Notes: a model not told the origin generated them from the letters alone. A DNA stretch of 64,000 nt from JAMQKA01 sp043951865 (GCF_043951865.1 NZ_JBINJF010000006.1:155232-219231); one strand, 5' to 3'. Positions 1 to 10,263 are shown, counted from the first letter of the stretch. Program-made: numbers and translations.

Positions 1-1752
<1,752 letters not shown>

Positions 1753-1970
1753 GTAAATATATTCCAACTATTTGCGATTTTACGGAGCGACTGAAAATAG
1801 TAAAAAATGACCTTTTACTCATCCGGCAATTCAACTGTTTTTAAAACAAGCGATTTTTTAAAGCCGGCATAAAACTCAGAGCCGTACCATATCTTAGGTA
1901 CAGCACAGTTAACGCCTTTTTAATCCTGGATGAATTGCCACCCACAAAGCAGTAGAGAACCATTTTTAGG

Positions 1971-2090
1971 GGCCTTTGCAGAACCTGCCATTTTGTTGGG
2001 AGGTAGTTGTACTACCGACCTTAGTGCCCTTTTAACGGGAGTTCAACTCCCTTAGAACGAGAACTTGAGGGGGGTGCAAAACCCTCTTTT
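1971..2090 (+). repeat. Palindromic intergenic repeat, copy A
   Basis: Member of a dispersed family (other full-length copies at 9881-9996 and 27801-27921). Outer ends are inverted: CTTTGCAGAACC at the left, and a right end resembling GGGTTTTGCAAAG followed by CCCTCTTTT. Two internal palindromes are present: GGTAGTTGTACTACC (2002-2016) and GGGAGTTCAACTCCC (2037-2051). It has no coding capacity. The T-run after the right-hand CCCTC gives that end a terminator-like look. Confidence 0.85.
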
Positions 2091-2310
2091 GATGAGTTTT
2101 CCCCGGAGATGGAGGGCAGGAGGATTCAACCCAAGTGGATTAACCGGATTACTCACCAAAAAGTGGTTGTGCACGACACCTGGCCACCAGCAGGCCTGCA
2201 GAGCTGCGTTGAGAAGCCATTGTCGGGGCAACGAAGTAGCACTAGCTGCAGCCAAATTTGAGCGACAGGTGACTTTCAATATATCATATAATATCATAGG
2301 GTTAACCTCG

Positions 2311-2342
2311 TATTTTACTATTTCGTGAATAAGCCGGGCTAA
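2311..2342 (-). repeat. Short dispersed repeat (AGCCCGG / TTCACGAAATAGTA)
   Basis: Read on the minus strand, this segment has TTAGCCCGG, three bases, then TTCACGAAATAGTA. The same arrangement recurs on the plus strand at 25656-25684 with only two differences. It could be the relic end of a mobile element; no transposase is nearby. Confidence 0.6.
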
Positions 2343-2401
2343 AACAAGCTGTTAACTGGTAAACGCATTAGAACCAACATTAAAATTAACATTCTTTACT
2401 C

Positions 2402-2971
2402 ATGAAAAATCTATTCAACAACTTTTTTCGCGGTTTGTTACTTGTTTTCCCGGTGGGTGCCACCATATATATTATCTACGGGCTCGTTCGGTGGGCCAAT
2501 GCCTCACTCAACACGCTTATATTCGAGCCTTTCAACGTCGACATCCCCGGACTTGGCATTTTTACCGTATTTTTCGGGGTTTCCCTGCTGGGTTATGTCT
2601 GCACCCGCGCCTTTGTGCGTCCCCTGGTCAACTATTTTGAACGGTTCCTGGCCAGCCTGCCGCTTGTCAAAATTATCTATACCTCGATCAAAGAGCTGAC
2701 GGAGGCGTTCGTCGGGGAGAAGAAAAAATTCAACCGGCCGGTACTTATTGAGCTCAATGACACCGGGCTTAAGCGGTTGGGATTTATCACCAGCGAGGAT
2801 CTGACTGAATTTGGACTCAGCGATGCTGTCGCCGTCTACTGTCCACACTCCTACAACTTTTCAGGCAATTTCTTTTTTGTGGAACAAAGCAAGGTAACTC
2901 CGGTAAAAAAGAATTCCACCGAAATAATGAAGTATATAATCTCAGCAGGAGTGACTGATATTAATAGATAA
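2402..2971 (+). CDS. DUF502 family inner-membrane protein
   Basis: A 189-residue membrane protein of the DUF502 family, whose function is not established. Two hydrophobic segments (about residues 8-28 and 51-72) are followed by a soluble C-terminal part. The family-typical stretch SLPLVKIIYTSIKEL lies near residues 86-100, and a PxLIEL strand follows. Length matches the family (about 190-220). The ATG start sits in an A-rich context without a strong Shine-Dalgarno. It stands alone, divergent from alaS, and is followed by a 167-bp A+T-rich spacer. Family assignment is firm; the role is unknown. Confidence 0.9.
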   Translation: MKNLFNNFFRGLLLVFPVGATIYIIYGLVRWANASLNTLIFEPFNVDIPGLGIFTVFFGVSLLGYVCTRAFVRPLVNYFERFLASLPLVKIIYTSIKELTEAFVGEKKKFNRPVLIELNDTGLKRLGFITSEDLTEFGLSDAVAVYCPHSYNFSGNFFFVEQSKVTPVKKNSTEIMKYIISAGVTDINR

Positions 2972-3138
2972 ATTACTGTTTTTTAAAAAATTTATACTTT
3001 TCAAAATTCACTTATATTTATTTAATTGTAACAGTGAACAAACTTCATGATCTTGTATACTAAAATAATTACGCTTATATCATCTACGATATTCACTAAT
3101 ATTATCGATCGCTATTACTTCATAAACCAAGTTGAACC

Positions 3139-3882
3139 ATGCCTGCAAACGGACTATTGCCTAACAATCTTATGACGAACGGGCATCGTCTAAACTCCGA
3201 ACTGCCCATTGAAGAAAAAATTCTTTTGGAAAAAAGTTTGGATTTTGTGTCGGAAAAAGATCAAAAAGGGCCGACGATTGACCTTTTTTTTCATGAATTG
3301 ACGGGTAATGAATCGCGCCCCAAGCGATATTTTGAAACCGTGGCCGGGCTTTTGGGATTTCTTCTTTTTGCTGCGACCCTGCCGATATTTTCGTTATTGA
3401 TTATACTCACTTCCGGGAGACCCATTTTTGTGACAGATCATTTTATCGGGTACCGGGGATCCAAATTGAAACGCTTTTTTTATCGTGTGCGGCGGTCTCC
3501 GGGCAGCTCACAAAAAACACCGATCGGAAAATTTTTGAAGGCCACCGGTTTATACAAGTTGCCGAATTACATCAATATTTTGAATGGGGACATGGCCTTG
3601 GTAGGTCCCAATCCCCTGCCGGTGGAGAAGAGTGAAAAGCTCAATAAAAAATTTACCGATTTCTACAAGCGATTTGCCACAAAACCGGGTGTTATAGCAG
3701 TCAGAAACGGGCGTTCCTGGGATCTGGATCAAGACCCCTCTGTATTGAGCCACAGCTTGCAGTGTGAGCTCCGCTACCTGGTGTATCCCACCTTGAAAAA
3801 AGATTTTTACGTAATGCTTGGCAGCTTCGAAGATCGAGTCTGCCCACGACAAAAATCCCACAACAGCCAACCGGCCCTGTAA
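3139..3882 (+). CDS. Bacterial sugar transferase-like protein, catalytic dyad missing
   Basis: Related to monotopic phosphoglycosyl transferases (WcaJ/PglC type), which load a sugar phosphate on undecaprenyl phosphate to start exopolysaccharide or O-antigen synthesis. Residues 1-65 form a charged N-terminal extension. A membrane hairpin lies at about 68-92, and the family core ends in NGDMALVGPNP (149-159). The usual SLDELPQ segment reads GLYKLPN here, so the catalytic Asp-Glu dyad is replaced by Y139-K140. The usual GPRP is GPNP, and the conserved Arg before the dyad is Lys. No other glycosyltransferase gene is near, and the gene looks A+T-richer than its neighbours. It may be a non-catalytic paralogue or act by another mechanism. 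Confidence 0.8.
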   Translation: MPANGLLPNNLMTNGHRLNSELPIEEKILLEKSLDFVSEKDQKGPTIDLFFHELTGNESRPKRYFETVAGLLGFLLFAATLPIFSLLIILTSGRPIFVTDHFIGYRGSKLKRFFYRVRRSPGSSQKTPIGKFLKATGLYKLPNYINILNGDMALVGPNPLPVEKSEKLNKKFTDFYKRFATKPGVIAVRNGRSWDLDQDPSVLSHSLQCELRYLVYPTLKKDFYVMLGSFEDRVCPRQKSHNSQPAL

Positions 3883-4195
3883 CCGTATATAGCAAGACTA
3901 AAAAGGCAATTAGTTGCACGGTTTGCCGCTAATCCCTCTAAATACGTTGCACTTTATACGGTTATATACATCTACCCTGGGCCCTGCCCAAAATGACAAT
4001 TTATGACCAACAGAATGGGGTGTTTATTTTGGCTTGATCCAAAAGGGAAAAAGCTTCCGTAACTTTGCAAGCGAGTTCCAAGTAGTACCGGGAAATCCTC
4101 ACATTCATCAATTGAGATGCCTTGGGGGGCAATTTTTCTCCTGAGTCAACGTCAAATAAGATATCTACCTATGCGAGTGTTGGAGAATAATCAGG
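3883..4195. other. Spacer between convergent genes with an inverted repeat
   Basis: No gene seen. A perfect 10-bp inverted repeat, TAACCGTATA (3880-3889, beginning at the sugar transferase stop codon) and TATACGGTTA (3955-3964), spans 65 bp. I see no T-run that would make it a standard intrinsic terminator. Confidence 0.55.
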
Positions 4196-5122
4196 CTAAT
4201 AAACTTCCACAAAAGTACGCGGCCCCGGCTTGACATGCCGCTTAAGGTTATTTTCATCCCATTCGTCCGGAGATTTTCCAATGACCTCCTCTCTCAGATC
4301 CAGATAACTGTGCAGCTCTTTTTTGGCCAGCGCCCGGTATATTCCCCCTTCCATTCCCTTGAGTCCACAGATATACAGCAGTGTATTTTCTGCTTCAAGA
4401 ATGGGATCCAGCAGCTCCGCATCATCCCAAAGGCAGGTTTGCACATAGCGTTTGGTGCCATCCGCCCGGCGATCTTCGCGTGATACGTAGGGCAGATAGG
4501 TAAAATTCGGGTATTTGTTGTCGAGGGGTTCAAAATAATCCGCATACAGCAGGTCCGTACGATACGGGCAGCCGAATATCAGCACAATATCATTCTCAAG
4601 GCCCGAATCCAGCAGTTCCATCACCATGCCACGAAAAGGCGCGATACCGGTGCCGGTCGCAAAAAAGATATAATTAAAATCGGTGGCATTTTCAGGGAGT
4701 AAAAACCGGCGGCCACTCGGGCCGGTCATTTTAACAGTATCTCCGGGCGAAAGGTCTGCCAGGTAATTGGAGCAGATGCCCAGATACAGGCTGTTGTCAT
4801 CCCACTCCTCGATTGTTCGTTTTACCGTGGTTGATACGAACCGTGCTTCCCCGCGCTCCCCCTCCGTTGGTGAAGAAACCGAATAGAGCCTCAACTTGTG
4901 GGGGCGCCCGTTTTCATCCTCTCCCGGAGGTAAAATTCCGATCGACTGGCCCACGCGTATCCTTCCCTCCAGTTCGGTTCCTGAGATGTCAAACGTGAGG
5001 TGGCGTACATAATTGGGACTGGCCTCCTTGGTGCAGATCCAGTTTTCCACCACCGGAACTTCTACAGGATCGCGTGGGCTGTAAATATTTAGTTCTACTT
5101 CGGGAAGTTTAATCTCGGGCAT
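4196..5122 (-). CDS. Plant-type ferredoxin-NADP(+) reductase
   Basis: FAD enzyme that exchanges electrons between NADPH and ferredoxin or flavodoxin. Counted from the preferred ATG, the FAD-binding motif RLYS is at residues 78-81, followed by SVSSP. The NADP-binding GTGIAPFRG is at 157-165, CGLKGM follows later, and the chain ends in VEVY. A C-terminal aromatic residue stacking on the flavin is typical of plant-type FNR. The frame can begin at a GTG (5146), but TGGAG placed 5 nt before the second of two adjacent ATGs favours 5122 (308 residues). It is monocistronic, and an upstream terminator separates it from the barrel-protein gene. Partner ferredoxin is not in the window. Confidence 0.87.
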   Translation of the reverse strand: MPEIKLPEVELNIYSPRDPVEVPVVENWICTKEASPNYVRHLTFDISGTELEGRIRVGQSIGILPPGEDENGRPHKLRLYSVSSPTEGERGEARFVSTTVKRTIEEWDDNSLYLGICSNYLADLSPGDTVKMTGPSGRRFLLPENATDFNYIFFATGTGIAPFRGMVMELLDSGLENDIVLIFGCPYRTDLLYADYFEPLDNKYPNFTYLPYVSREDRRADGTKRYVQTCLWDDAELLDPILEAENTLLYICGLKGMEGGIYRALAKKELHSYLDLREEVIGKSPDEWDENNLKRHVKPGPRTFVEVY

Positions 5123-5527
5123 CATTTCTCCATTTAAATGTGGCACTATCAGTTGGATAACTTCAACTTTTCAGAAGCTGATGCCCGATAAATAAACAAA
5201 ATTATTTACAAACAAAAAGCCCCGCAGAGCGGGGCTTAAAAGAGACAGGAAATCAATTTTAACGTAAACTCGGGTTATGGAATGTAGTAAAACAAGTACG
5301 AGAAGATGTTGTCTACCGGCCTTAGAAATTTTTGTCGGTACAGTGACCGCAGCCAGTGCGTTAAGAAACCAAAGCCGGGTGAGATCCGCGTTTTCCAGCG
5401 GATCGAGTTCAATGGTTTTAGCTCAAAAGAGGGCTTTTATGAACAATGAATACCGTTCGGGGAGAGTTGTACTCCCGCTTTATATCCCAAATAAGGATCA
5501 CCAGGCATCAGGCTTTGCAAAGGTCTC
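5123..5527. other. Spacer with terminator, small hairpin and repeat copy F
   Basis: Contains an intrinsic terminator (5214-5239), a small perfect hairpin GATCCGC-N8-GCGGATC near 5381-5402, and a divergent copy of the palindromic repeat family (5425-5533). A plus-strand open frame at 5277-5537 runs through the hairpin and repeat and overlaps the end of the opposing gene. I do not regard it as real. Confidence 0.6.
5214..5239 (-). terminator. Intrinsic terminator on the minus strand
   Basis: AAGCCCCGC-AGA-GCGGGGCTT hairpin. Read on the minus strand it is followed by TTTTTGTTTG. It lies about 290 bp downstream of the barrel-protein gene and upstream of the FNR gene, so it would insulate the two. 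Confidence 0.8.
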
Positions 5528-5533
5528 TCAGAG
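5425..5533. repeat. Palindromic intergenic repeat, divergent copy F
   Basis: Begins AAAAGAGGGCTTT and ends GGCTTTGCAAAGG, with a central palindromic GAGTTGTACTC inside GGGGAGAGTTGTACTCCCG (5459-5477). It shares TTTATATCCCAA with copy G (13125-13270). Its right edge overlaps the last codons of the minus-strand barrel-protein gene (stop at 5528-5530). Confidence 0.6.
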
Positions 5534-6118
5534 ATAAAACATCAGTCCGACAGTAAATACGTTACCACTAAAATCGGCATCATCGAAGTTCTGTTCGTTT
5601 TTATCCGGATTCAAAAACATATGCCTGTAATCGGCGTTCAGGGCGGCATTGGAATTGATTGGCAACTCGAGACCCAAGCCCAGGTGATAGCCGAAATTAA
5701 ACTCGTTGTCGTTCTCATCCGTTAAAGGGCCTTCGGCATCGTAAATCGTGTAGTAGGCTCCTATTCCCGCCAGTCCATAGGGAGCAAAATTTTTGCTTAC
5801 CGGGGCGAAAAACATCAATGACCCGGTTACGGGAACAAACTTGGTTTGGAGTTGTTGCCCCGCAAACTCATAGGTTTGACCCGCCCGGTACTCTACGGAC
5901 CCCTCAATGCCCAGTACGGGTCCCAGGCGAAGGCGTGTTTGAACTCCACCGTACAAATTACCTTGATCAGCGTCAGCCGCCTTGTAATATCCCAAGCGCG
6001 GCCCAAAGCCGATTGTATTTTTAATAGCGGCCCTGTCTGAACTTGTGGATTGAGCCTGGGTTAATAACGGCACCGTTAAAAATGACAATACAAAGAGTGG
6101 CAACAGCAGTCTCTTCAT
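5528..6118 (-). CDS. Outer-membrane beta-barrel protein, porin-family-like
   Basis: A 196-residue exported protein. Residues 1-22 are a signal peptide (MKRLLLPLFVLSFLTVPLLT, cleavage near QAQ|S). The mature part alternates aromatic and hydrophobic strands with turns, for example GPRLGYYK, GSLMFFAPV and GLMFYL. It ends in a hydrophobic strand, as expected for a small 8-stranded barrel of the OmpA/OmpX/Opa type. Substrate and role are unknown; such proteins are common in Bacteroidota and often annotated as porin-family. The gene appears monocistronic, and its 3' end coincides with repeat copy F. The fold call is good; the function is open. Confidence 0.75.
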   Translation of the reverse strand: MKRLLLPLFVLSFLTVPLLTQAQSTSSDRAAIKNTIGFGPRLGYYKAADADQGNLYGGVQTRLRLGPVLGIEGSVEYRAGQTYEFAGQQLQTKFVPVTGSLMFFAPVSKNFAPYGLAGIGAYYTIYDAEGPLTDENDNEFNFGYHLGLGLELPINSNAALNADYRHMFLNPDKNEQNFDDADFSGNVFTVGLMFYL

Positions 6119-6244
6119 TATTCCGATATTTTTTTGAACATTGGCGTTTACACCTACCTTTAATGGTATATAACGCCTTATGTTCCTCTCGATAAAAACT
6201 ACTGTTGCTATCGCTTGTTGATCTATTTACTGCAAACAATCCTG

Positions 6245-6604
6245 CTATGAGGCCATATCAAGCGACCTGCTCAACTCCTGATAGGAGACCGGTTTTGTAA
6301 GAAAATCCAGGTATTTCACCCGTTTAATCCGGTTTTTATAGATTTCATCCGAATTTCCGGTCACAAAAATAACGGGCGTTGGATTTTCACTGTTGATCGC
6401 CTGCATAGCATCTATCCCATCGATCTGCCCGTCCAGCCGGATATCCATTAATATCAGATCGGGCTTGTGCCGCTTGGTGGCCTCTACCGCCGCTTCCCCC
6501 GTGGTCACTTTGGCTACGACATTGTGGCCATTTTTCAGGACCATCTTCTCAAGCATCAGGGCGATGATCATCTCGTCCTCAACAATAAGTATATTCCTCT
6601 TCAT
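6245..6604 (-). CDS. Single-domain response regulator (receiver only)
   Basis: A 119-residue stand-alone REC domain with no output domain. The acidic pocket is ILIVEDE (E9, D10, E11), the phosphoacceptor is D54 in LILMDIRL, the switch Thr is T82 in VIFVTGN, and the conserved Lys is K104 in FLTKPV. All key residues are present, so phosphorylation is plausible. Receiver-only proteins work in phosphorelays or through protein contacts. No histidine kinase lies nearby, so its partner is elsewhere. The region between it and the divergent NfeD gene (6605-6813) has no gene. Confidence 0.93.
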   Translation of the reverse strand: MKRNILIVEDEMIIALMLEKMVLKNGHNVVAKVTTGEAAVEATKRHKPDLILMDIRLDGQIDGIDAMQAINSENPTPVIFVTGNSDEIYKNRIKRVKYLDFLTKPVSYQELSRSLDMAS

Positions 6605-6813
6605 GATTCTCTTTGCAGATTTTTCAATTTTGCTGACTCAACAGGACAAGAGTCCCGGCGAAACCACCTGTTACACTCACCAGGCATTAATATTTTTTAA
6701 TGTAGGAGGAAATCACTTTCTGATCCCCATAGAAAAATAAAATTCGGGTCGATTATTGATTTATTTTTTATAACATTTTCTAAGAGTTTACTAAACCTTA
6801 AAACCAACGCAAT

Positions 6814-7290
6814 ATGGATGGAGAACTGCTGACCTGGATTTTTATGATCGGGGGAGTGCTCCTGATGGTTATCGAGATGGTGGTTCCCGGCGGGGTCTCT
6901 TTCTTTCTCGGATTGAGCGGGATACTGGTCGGCGGGCTTCGCCTGCTGGGCTTTTTAACGGAACCAACCACGGCAGTACTGGCATGGCTCCTGTCCTCTA
7001 TCGGGTTAATTTTACTGATGCGGCCGGTAATGAAGAAATACTGGGGTGGAGAAAGTTCATTCAAGCTGGCCGACGAGGATTTTGAAGCGATCGACGAAGT
7101 GGTGGAGGTCGTCGAGCCGGTCAATCCCGATGACAACTCCGGGCGAATCCGCTACCAGGGCATCTCCTGGCAGGCGCGAACACTGGAGGGAAAGCTACAC
7201 AAAGGCCAGAAAGCGCGAATCAAGTTCAGGGACAACGTCACCTGGATTGTGGAACCACTTGACGAGATCCAGGATGGGAATATGTCGTAG
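6814..7290 (+). CDS. NfeD-like membrane protein (short form)
   Basis: A 158-residue protein. Hydrophobic segments cover about residues 4-75 (LTWIFMIGGVLLMVIEMVV and following). A short soluble domain (about 95-150) has the NfeD OB-fold pattern, with GRIRYQGISWQA and a final WIVEPL strand. Short NfeD proteins are typically encoded beside SPFH/stomatin genes and are thought to work with them in membrane microdomains. Here two SPFH genes follow on the same strand after 160 bp, which supports that pairing. The ATG start begins just upstream of the first hydrophobic segment. Confidence 0.87.
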   Translation: MDGELLTWIFMIGGVLLMVIEMVVPGGVSFFLGLSGILVGGLRLLGFLTEPTTAVLAWLLSSIGLILLMRPVMKKYWGGESSFKLADEDFEAIDEVVEVVEPVNPDDNSGRIRYQGISWQARTLEGKLHKGQKARIKFRDNVTWIVEPLDEIQDGNMS

Positions 7291-7450
7291 GCTCATTTCG
7301 GGACTTGCCCAGCCTGTGGAGGTACGTCGAATATTTTACACAAAAATATCCTTTTTCACCTGTAACTTTACGGCTTTTACCATCATCGAGAGGGTTTTAA
7401 GCCGTTCAAATTACATTTTGACTAAAATCACAAATCATTGAGGAAATACC

Positions 7451-8389
7451 ATGTGGACTTTTTTATTGATTCTGATCCTCATCGGCGTGTTTATCGTCAC
7501 CAAGGTTTTTATGGTGGTGGAAATGCGGGAAGAGGTCATCAAAGAACGCCTCGGCAAATACCATGAGACGCTCAAGCCGGGCTTTCACTTCCTGATCCCC
7601 TTTGTGGATCGCCCCGCCTACCGGCAGGAGATGCGCGAGCAGGTGATCGACGTTCCCAGCCAAACCTGTATCACCAAAGACAACATCGAGGTGGAAGTGG
7701 ACGGGCTGGTGTACATCAAGGTGATGGATTCCTACAAAGCCAGTTACGGGATCAGCGATTACCGCCCGGCGGCCGTAAACCTGGCACAGACCACCATGCG
7801 GAGCGAAATCGGGAAGATTACGCTGGACGAGACGTTCTCGGAGCGCGAGCAGATGAACGAAAATATTGTCCGCGAGATCGACAAGGCCTCCGATCCGTGG
7901 GGCATCAAGGTGATGCGGTACGAAATTAAAAATATTCGTCCCTCCAGCGACGTCATCAACACCCTGGAAAAGCAGATGGAGGCCGAACGCGACAAGCGCG
8001 CCGAAATCACGGAATCAACCGGAACCCGTGATGCCCGCATCAACGAGTCGCAGGGCGAGCGGCAGTCGGCGATCCTGCTCTCCGAGGCGAACCGCCAGAA
8101 ACGGATCAACGAGGCCAGGGGAAAAGCCCGGGAGATGGAACTGATTGCCAACGCCACCGCCAAGGGCCTGGGCCGCATTGCCGAGGCGATTGAACAGCCC
8201 GGCGGACCGCTGGCCGTTAAAACGCGGCTGACCGAACAGTTTATTGATCAGCTTGGCAAGGTCATGGAAGGAGCCAACATCTCGGTGCTCCCCACCGAAA
8301 CCGCCAACCTTAAAACCTTTTTTGAAGGCGTAGAAAAAGTGAGCGACCACACCCAGCCCAATTCCAGATCAACAGGAGACCTGCAATGA
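7451..8389 (+). CDS. SPFH/stomatin-like membrane protein, first of a tandem pair
   Basis: A 312-residue membrane-anchored SPFH (band 7) protein. One N-terminal transmembrane segment (about residues 2-21) is followed by the SPFH domain, including ERLGKYHETLKPGFHFLIP and TKDNIEVEVDGLVYIKV. A long Glu/Lys/Arg/Ala-rich coiled coil (about 165-240) drives oligomerisation. GAGG precedes the ATG at good spacing. Its last codons overlap the next gene (ATGA, 8386-8389), implying translational coupling. It is close in type to QmcA/stomatin and is likely to form membrane rafts with the NfeD protein upstream. The specific physiological role is not known. Confidence 0.9.
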   Translation: MWTFLLILILIGVFIVTKVFMVVEMREEVIKERLGKYHETLKPGFHFLIPFVDRPAYRQEMREQVIDVPSQTCITKDNIEVEVDGLVYIKVMDSYKASYGISDYRPAAVNLAQTTMRSEIGKITLDETFSEREQMNENIVREIDKASDPWGIKVMRYEIKNIRPSSDVINTLEKQMEAERDKRAEITESTGTRDARINESQGERQSAILLSEANRQKRINEARGKAREMELIANATAKGLGRIAEAIEQPGGPLAVKTRLTEQFIDQLGKVMEGANISVLPTETANLKTFFEGVEKVSDHTQPNSRSTGDLQ

Positions 8390-9327
8390 TAGAGACGATC
8401 AGCAAAGTAGTACTCGGAATACTCGCAATTTACATCCTCTACAAATTTATCCAGTCGATTCAACTGGTTCCCACGCAAAAAGCCTACATTGTGGAACGGC
8501 TCGGCCGGTACCAGAAGACACTGGGACCCGGTTTTCACGCCCTCATTCCGTTCCTGGACCAGGTGAAATACCGGCAGGATCTGCGGGAGGAAACGATCGA
8601 GGTGGAACCCCAGGAGTGCTTCACCAAAGACAATGTTAAGGTGGAAGTGGACGGGGTGATCTACCTGAGCGTCATCGACCCGGTCAACGCCAGCTACGGG
8701 GTCACCGACTACCGTTTCGCCTCGGTTCAACTGGCGCAAACCACGACCCGCTCGGTCATCGGCACGATGGACCTCGACGACACGTTCGAAGAGCGCGCCC
8801 TGATCAACAAAGAGGTGGTGGAAGTGCTTAGCGAGATGGAAAAGTCATGGGGCATCCGCGTGCACCGCTACGAAATAAAAAATATTGTAACGCCCCGCAC
8901 GATCCAGCGGGCGATGGAGCGGCAGATGACCGCCGAAAGAGAACGACGCGCCACGATAGCCCATTCTGAAGGCGTCATGGAATCATCCATCAACGATGCC
9001 GAAGGCGTGAAGCGGGAGGTCATCAACGTCTCCGAGGGCGAAATGCAGCGGCGAATCAACGAGGCGGAAGGGGTGGCCCGGGAGATTGAAGAACTGGCGG
9101 AGGCAACGGCCACTTCGATCGAAGCGATCGCCAAAGCCCTGAATACGCAAAAAGGCAAGGAGGCAATGCAGATGCGGCTGGCCGAAAAATATATTGACCA
9201 GCTGGCCAAGCTTTCGGATGAGGAAAATGAAGTTATCATCCCGACCGATATCACCAATTATGATGCCGTCATGAAGGGACTTTCCCTGGATAAGATCTCG
9301 ATCGTACCGGACCGGGAGCAGGCGTAA
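8386..9327 (+). CDS. SPFH/stomatin-like membrane protein, second of a tandem pair
   Basis: A 313-residue paralogue of the preceding protein, starting within its stop codon. It has the same layout: N-terminal transmembrane segment (about 3-23), SPFH core (ERLGRYQKTLGPGFHALIP, TKDNVKVEVDGVIYLSV) and a coiled coil (about 170-245). The two proteins align along their whole length, so a local duplication is likely, and overlap coupling suggests 1:1 production as a hetero-oligomer, much as HflK/HflC do. Unlike HflKC, no FtsH gene is adjacent. Function is inferred from the family. Confidence 0.9.
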   Translation: MIETISKVVLGILAIYILYKFIQSIQLVPTQKAYIVERLGRYQKTLGPGFHALIPFLDQVKYRQDLREETIEVEPQECFTKDNVKVEVDGVIYLSVIDPVNASYGVTDYRFASVQLAQTTTRSVIGTMDLDDTFEERALINKEVVEVLSEMEKSWGIRVHRYEIKNIVTPRTIQRAMERQMTAERERRATIAHSEGVMESSINDAEGVKREVINVSEGEMQRRINEAEGVAREIEELAEATATSIEAIAKALNTQKGKEAMQMRLAEKYIDQLAKLSDEENEVIIPTDITNYDAVMKGLSLDKISIVPDREQA

Positions 9328-9427
9328 ATTTTCCCGGTCAACACTCCAACTTTTTATTGATATAAATCCCAGGCATCCATATCCTGAACCAAATATGGAA
9401 CATTGAATATTCAGATTATCATTTATT

Positions 9428-9796
9428 ATGGATTTGCAGATTGAAGGCAAGGTAGTACAAGTGTTGGAAGAGGAGTCGGGAACCAGTAAAAATGGTCCCT
9501 GGCGCAAGCAGGAGTTCATCCTGGAAACGCAGGACCAGTATCCCAAAAAAGTTTGTATCACCCAGTGGGGCGACAATATCGACCAGTTTAACGTGCAGGA
9601 AGGCGAAACGATCACCGCACATATCGATATCCAGAGTCGCGAGTACAACGGCCGCTGGTATACCGATGTTAAAGCGTGGAAAATTGAACGGGGACAAGGT
9701 GGAAATCCAGGAGGTCCTCCGGAGGATGATGTACCTTTTAATGACCAGGAGCCCACCATTGACATGGACAACCTGGATGACGATGTCCCGTTTTAG
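9428..9796 (+). CDS. DUF3127 protein with two SSB-like acidic tails
   Basis: A 122-residue protein of the Bacteroidota family DUF3127. The N-terminal about 80 residues form a predicted small OB-like beta barrel (IEGKVVQVLEEESGTSK, QEFILETQ, WYTDVKAWKIE). The C-terminal part is a Gly/Pro/Asp-rich linker that ends in DDDVPF, closely resembling the DDDIPF tip by which single-stranded-DNA-binding proteins recruit partners. A second copy, DDVPF, occurs at about residues 100-104. A role in ssDNA or RNA binding is therefore likely, but it is inference. It lies 100 bp after the SPFH pair and is probably transcribed separately or by read-through. Confidence 0.85.
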   Translation: MDLQIEGKVVQVLEEESGTSKNGPWRKQEFILETQDQYPKKVCITQWGDNIDQFNVQEGETITAHIDIQSREYNGRWYTDVKAWKIERGQGGNPGGPPEDDVPFNDQEPTIDMDNLDDDVPF

Positions 9797-10263
9797 GAAA
9801 CATCCTTTCTGAGAGTGGTAAACCTGTTGTAAAACAGCACTCAACCGGGGTACTGCCGCAGCTTTTTACTGAAAGATGACTTTGCAAAACCCTCATTTCC
9901 TCGTTTTGAGGAAGTTGTACTTCCGTTTGCAAGGTCAATAAAGTCGGTGGTGCAACCACCTCTCAACAAAATAGTGGGTTCTGCAAAGATCCCTGAAAAT
10001 ATCGCCATTATCCGGGACCTGTTTGGGATTGCGGAGAAACGAGCACACCAACAGTCAGACTCCCGATCTTAAGCCACTGTTGAATAATCAGAATGTTGAC
10101 CGGCCACCCAATTCAGTTTAACCGAAAATATTTGCTTGATTTTACAACGAGGTATTAAAAAGTAAATATCCCGATACCGTGGGGAATAATACGCACAACC
10201 TCTCGTTGGTCGATTCATTATGTATAACGATATACGTTAAATTTAATCTTCATAAAGGTAATA
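9797..10263. other. Spacer carrying repeat copy C
   Basis: No gene. It contains palindromic repeat copy C (9881-9996), then about 270 bp of A+T-rich sequence leading to the DUF4168 gene, which presumably holds its promoter. I cannot mark the promoter boxes. Confidence 0.6.
9881..9996 (-). repeat. Palindromic intergenic repeat, copy C
   Basis: Inverted relative to copy A. On the minus strand it reads CTTTGCAGAACCC ... GGTGGTTGCACCACC ... GGAAGTACAACTTCC ... GAGGGTTTTGCAAAG. Both internal palindromes differ in sequence from copy A but stay self-complementary: the A-T pair becomes G-C in the first, and G-C becomes A-T in the second. Selection or a shared mechanism therefore appears to keep the folding. 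Confidence 0.85.

Larger units (their letters stand above)
1753..2401. other. Spacer between divergent alaS and DUF502 genes
   Basis: No convincing gene. It holds palindromic repeat copy A (1971-2090) and a second short repeat (2311-2342) that recurs inverted at 25656-25684. It must also contain the promoters of both flanking genes, but I cannot assign a clear -35/-10 pair. Short open frames here run through the repeat and are not credible. Confidence 0.7.

Noticed and set aside
2052..2328. Overlapping 81- and 87-codon frames on opposite strands
   Set aside because: Both enter palindromic repeat copy A and neither resembles a protein; chance frames in a GC-moderate spacer.
5277..5537. 86-codon plus-strand frame downstream of the FNR gene
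   Set aside because: Runs through a hairpin and repeat copy F and overlaps the end of the barrel-protein gene. No ribosome site and no recognisable protein features.
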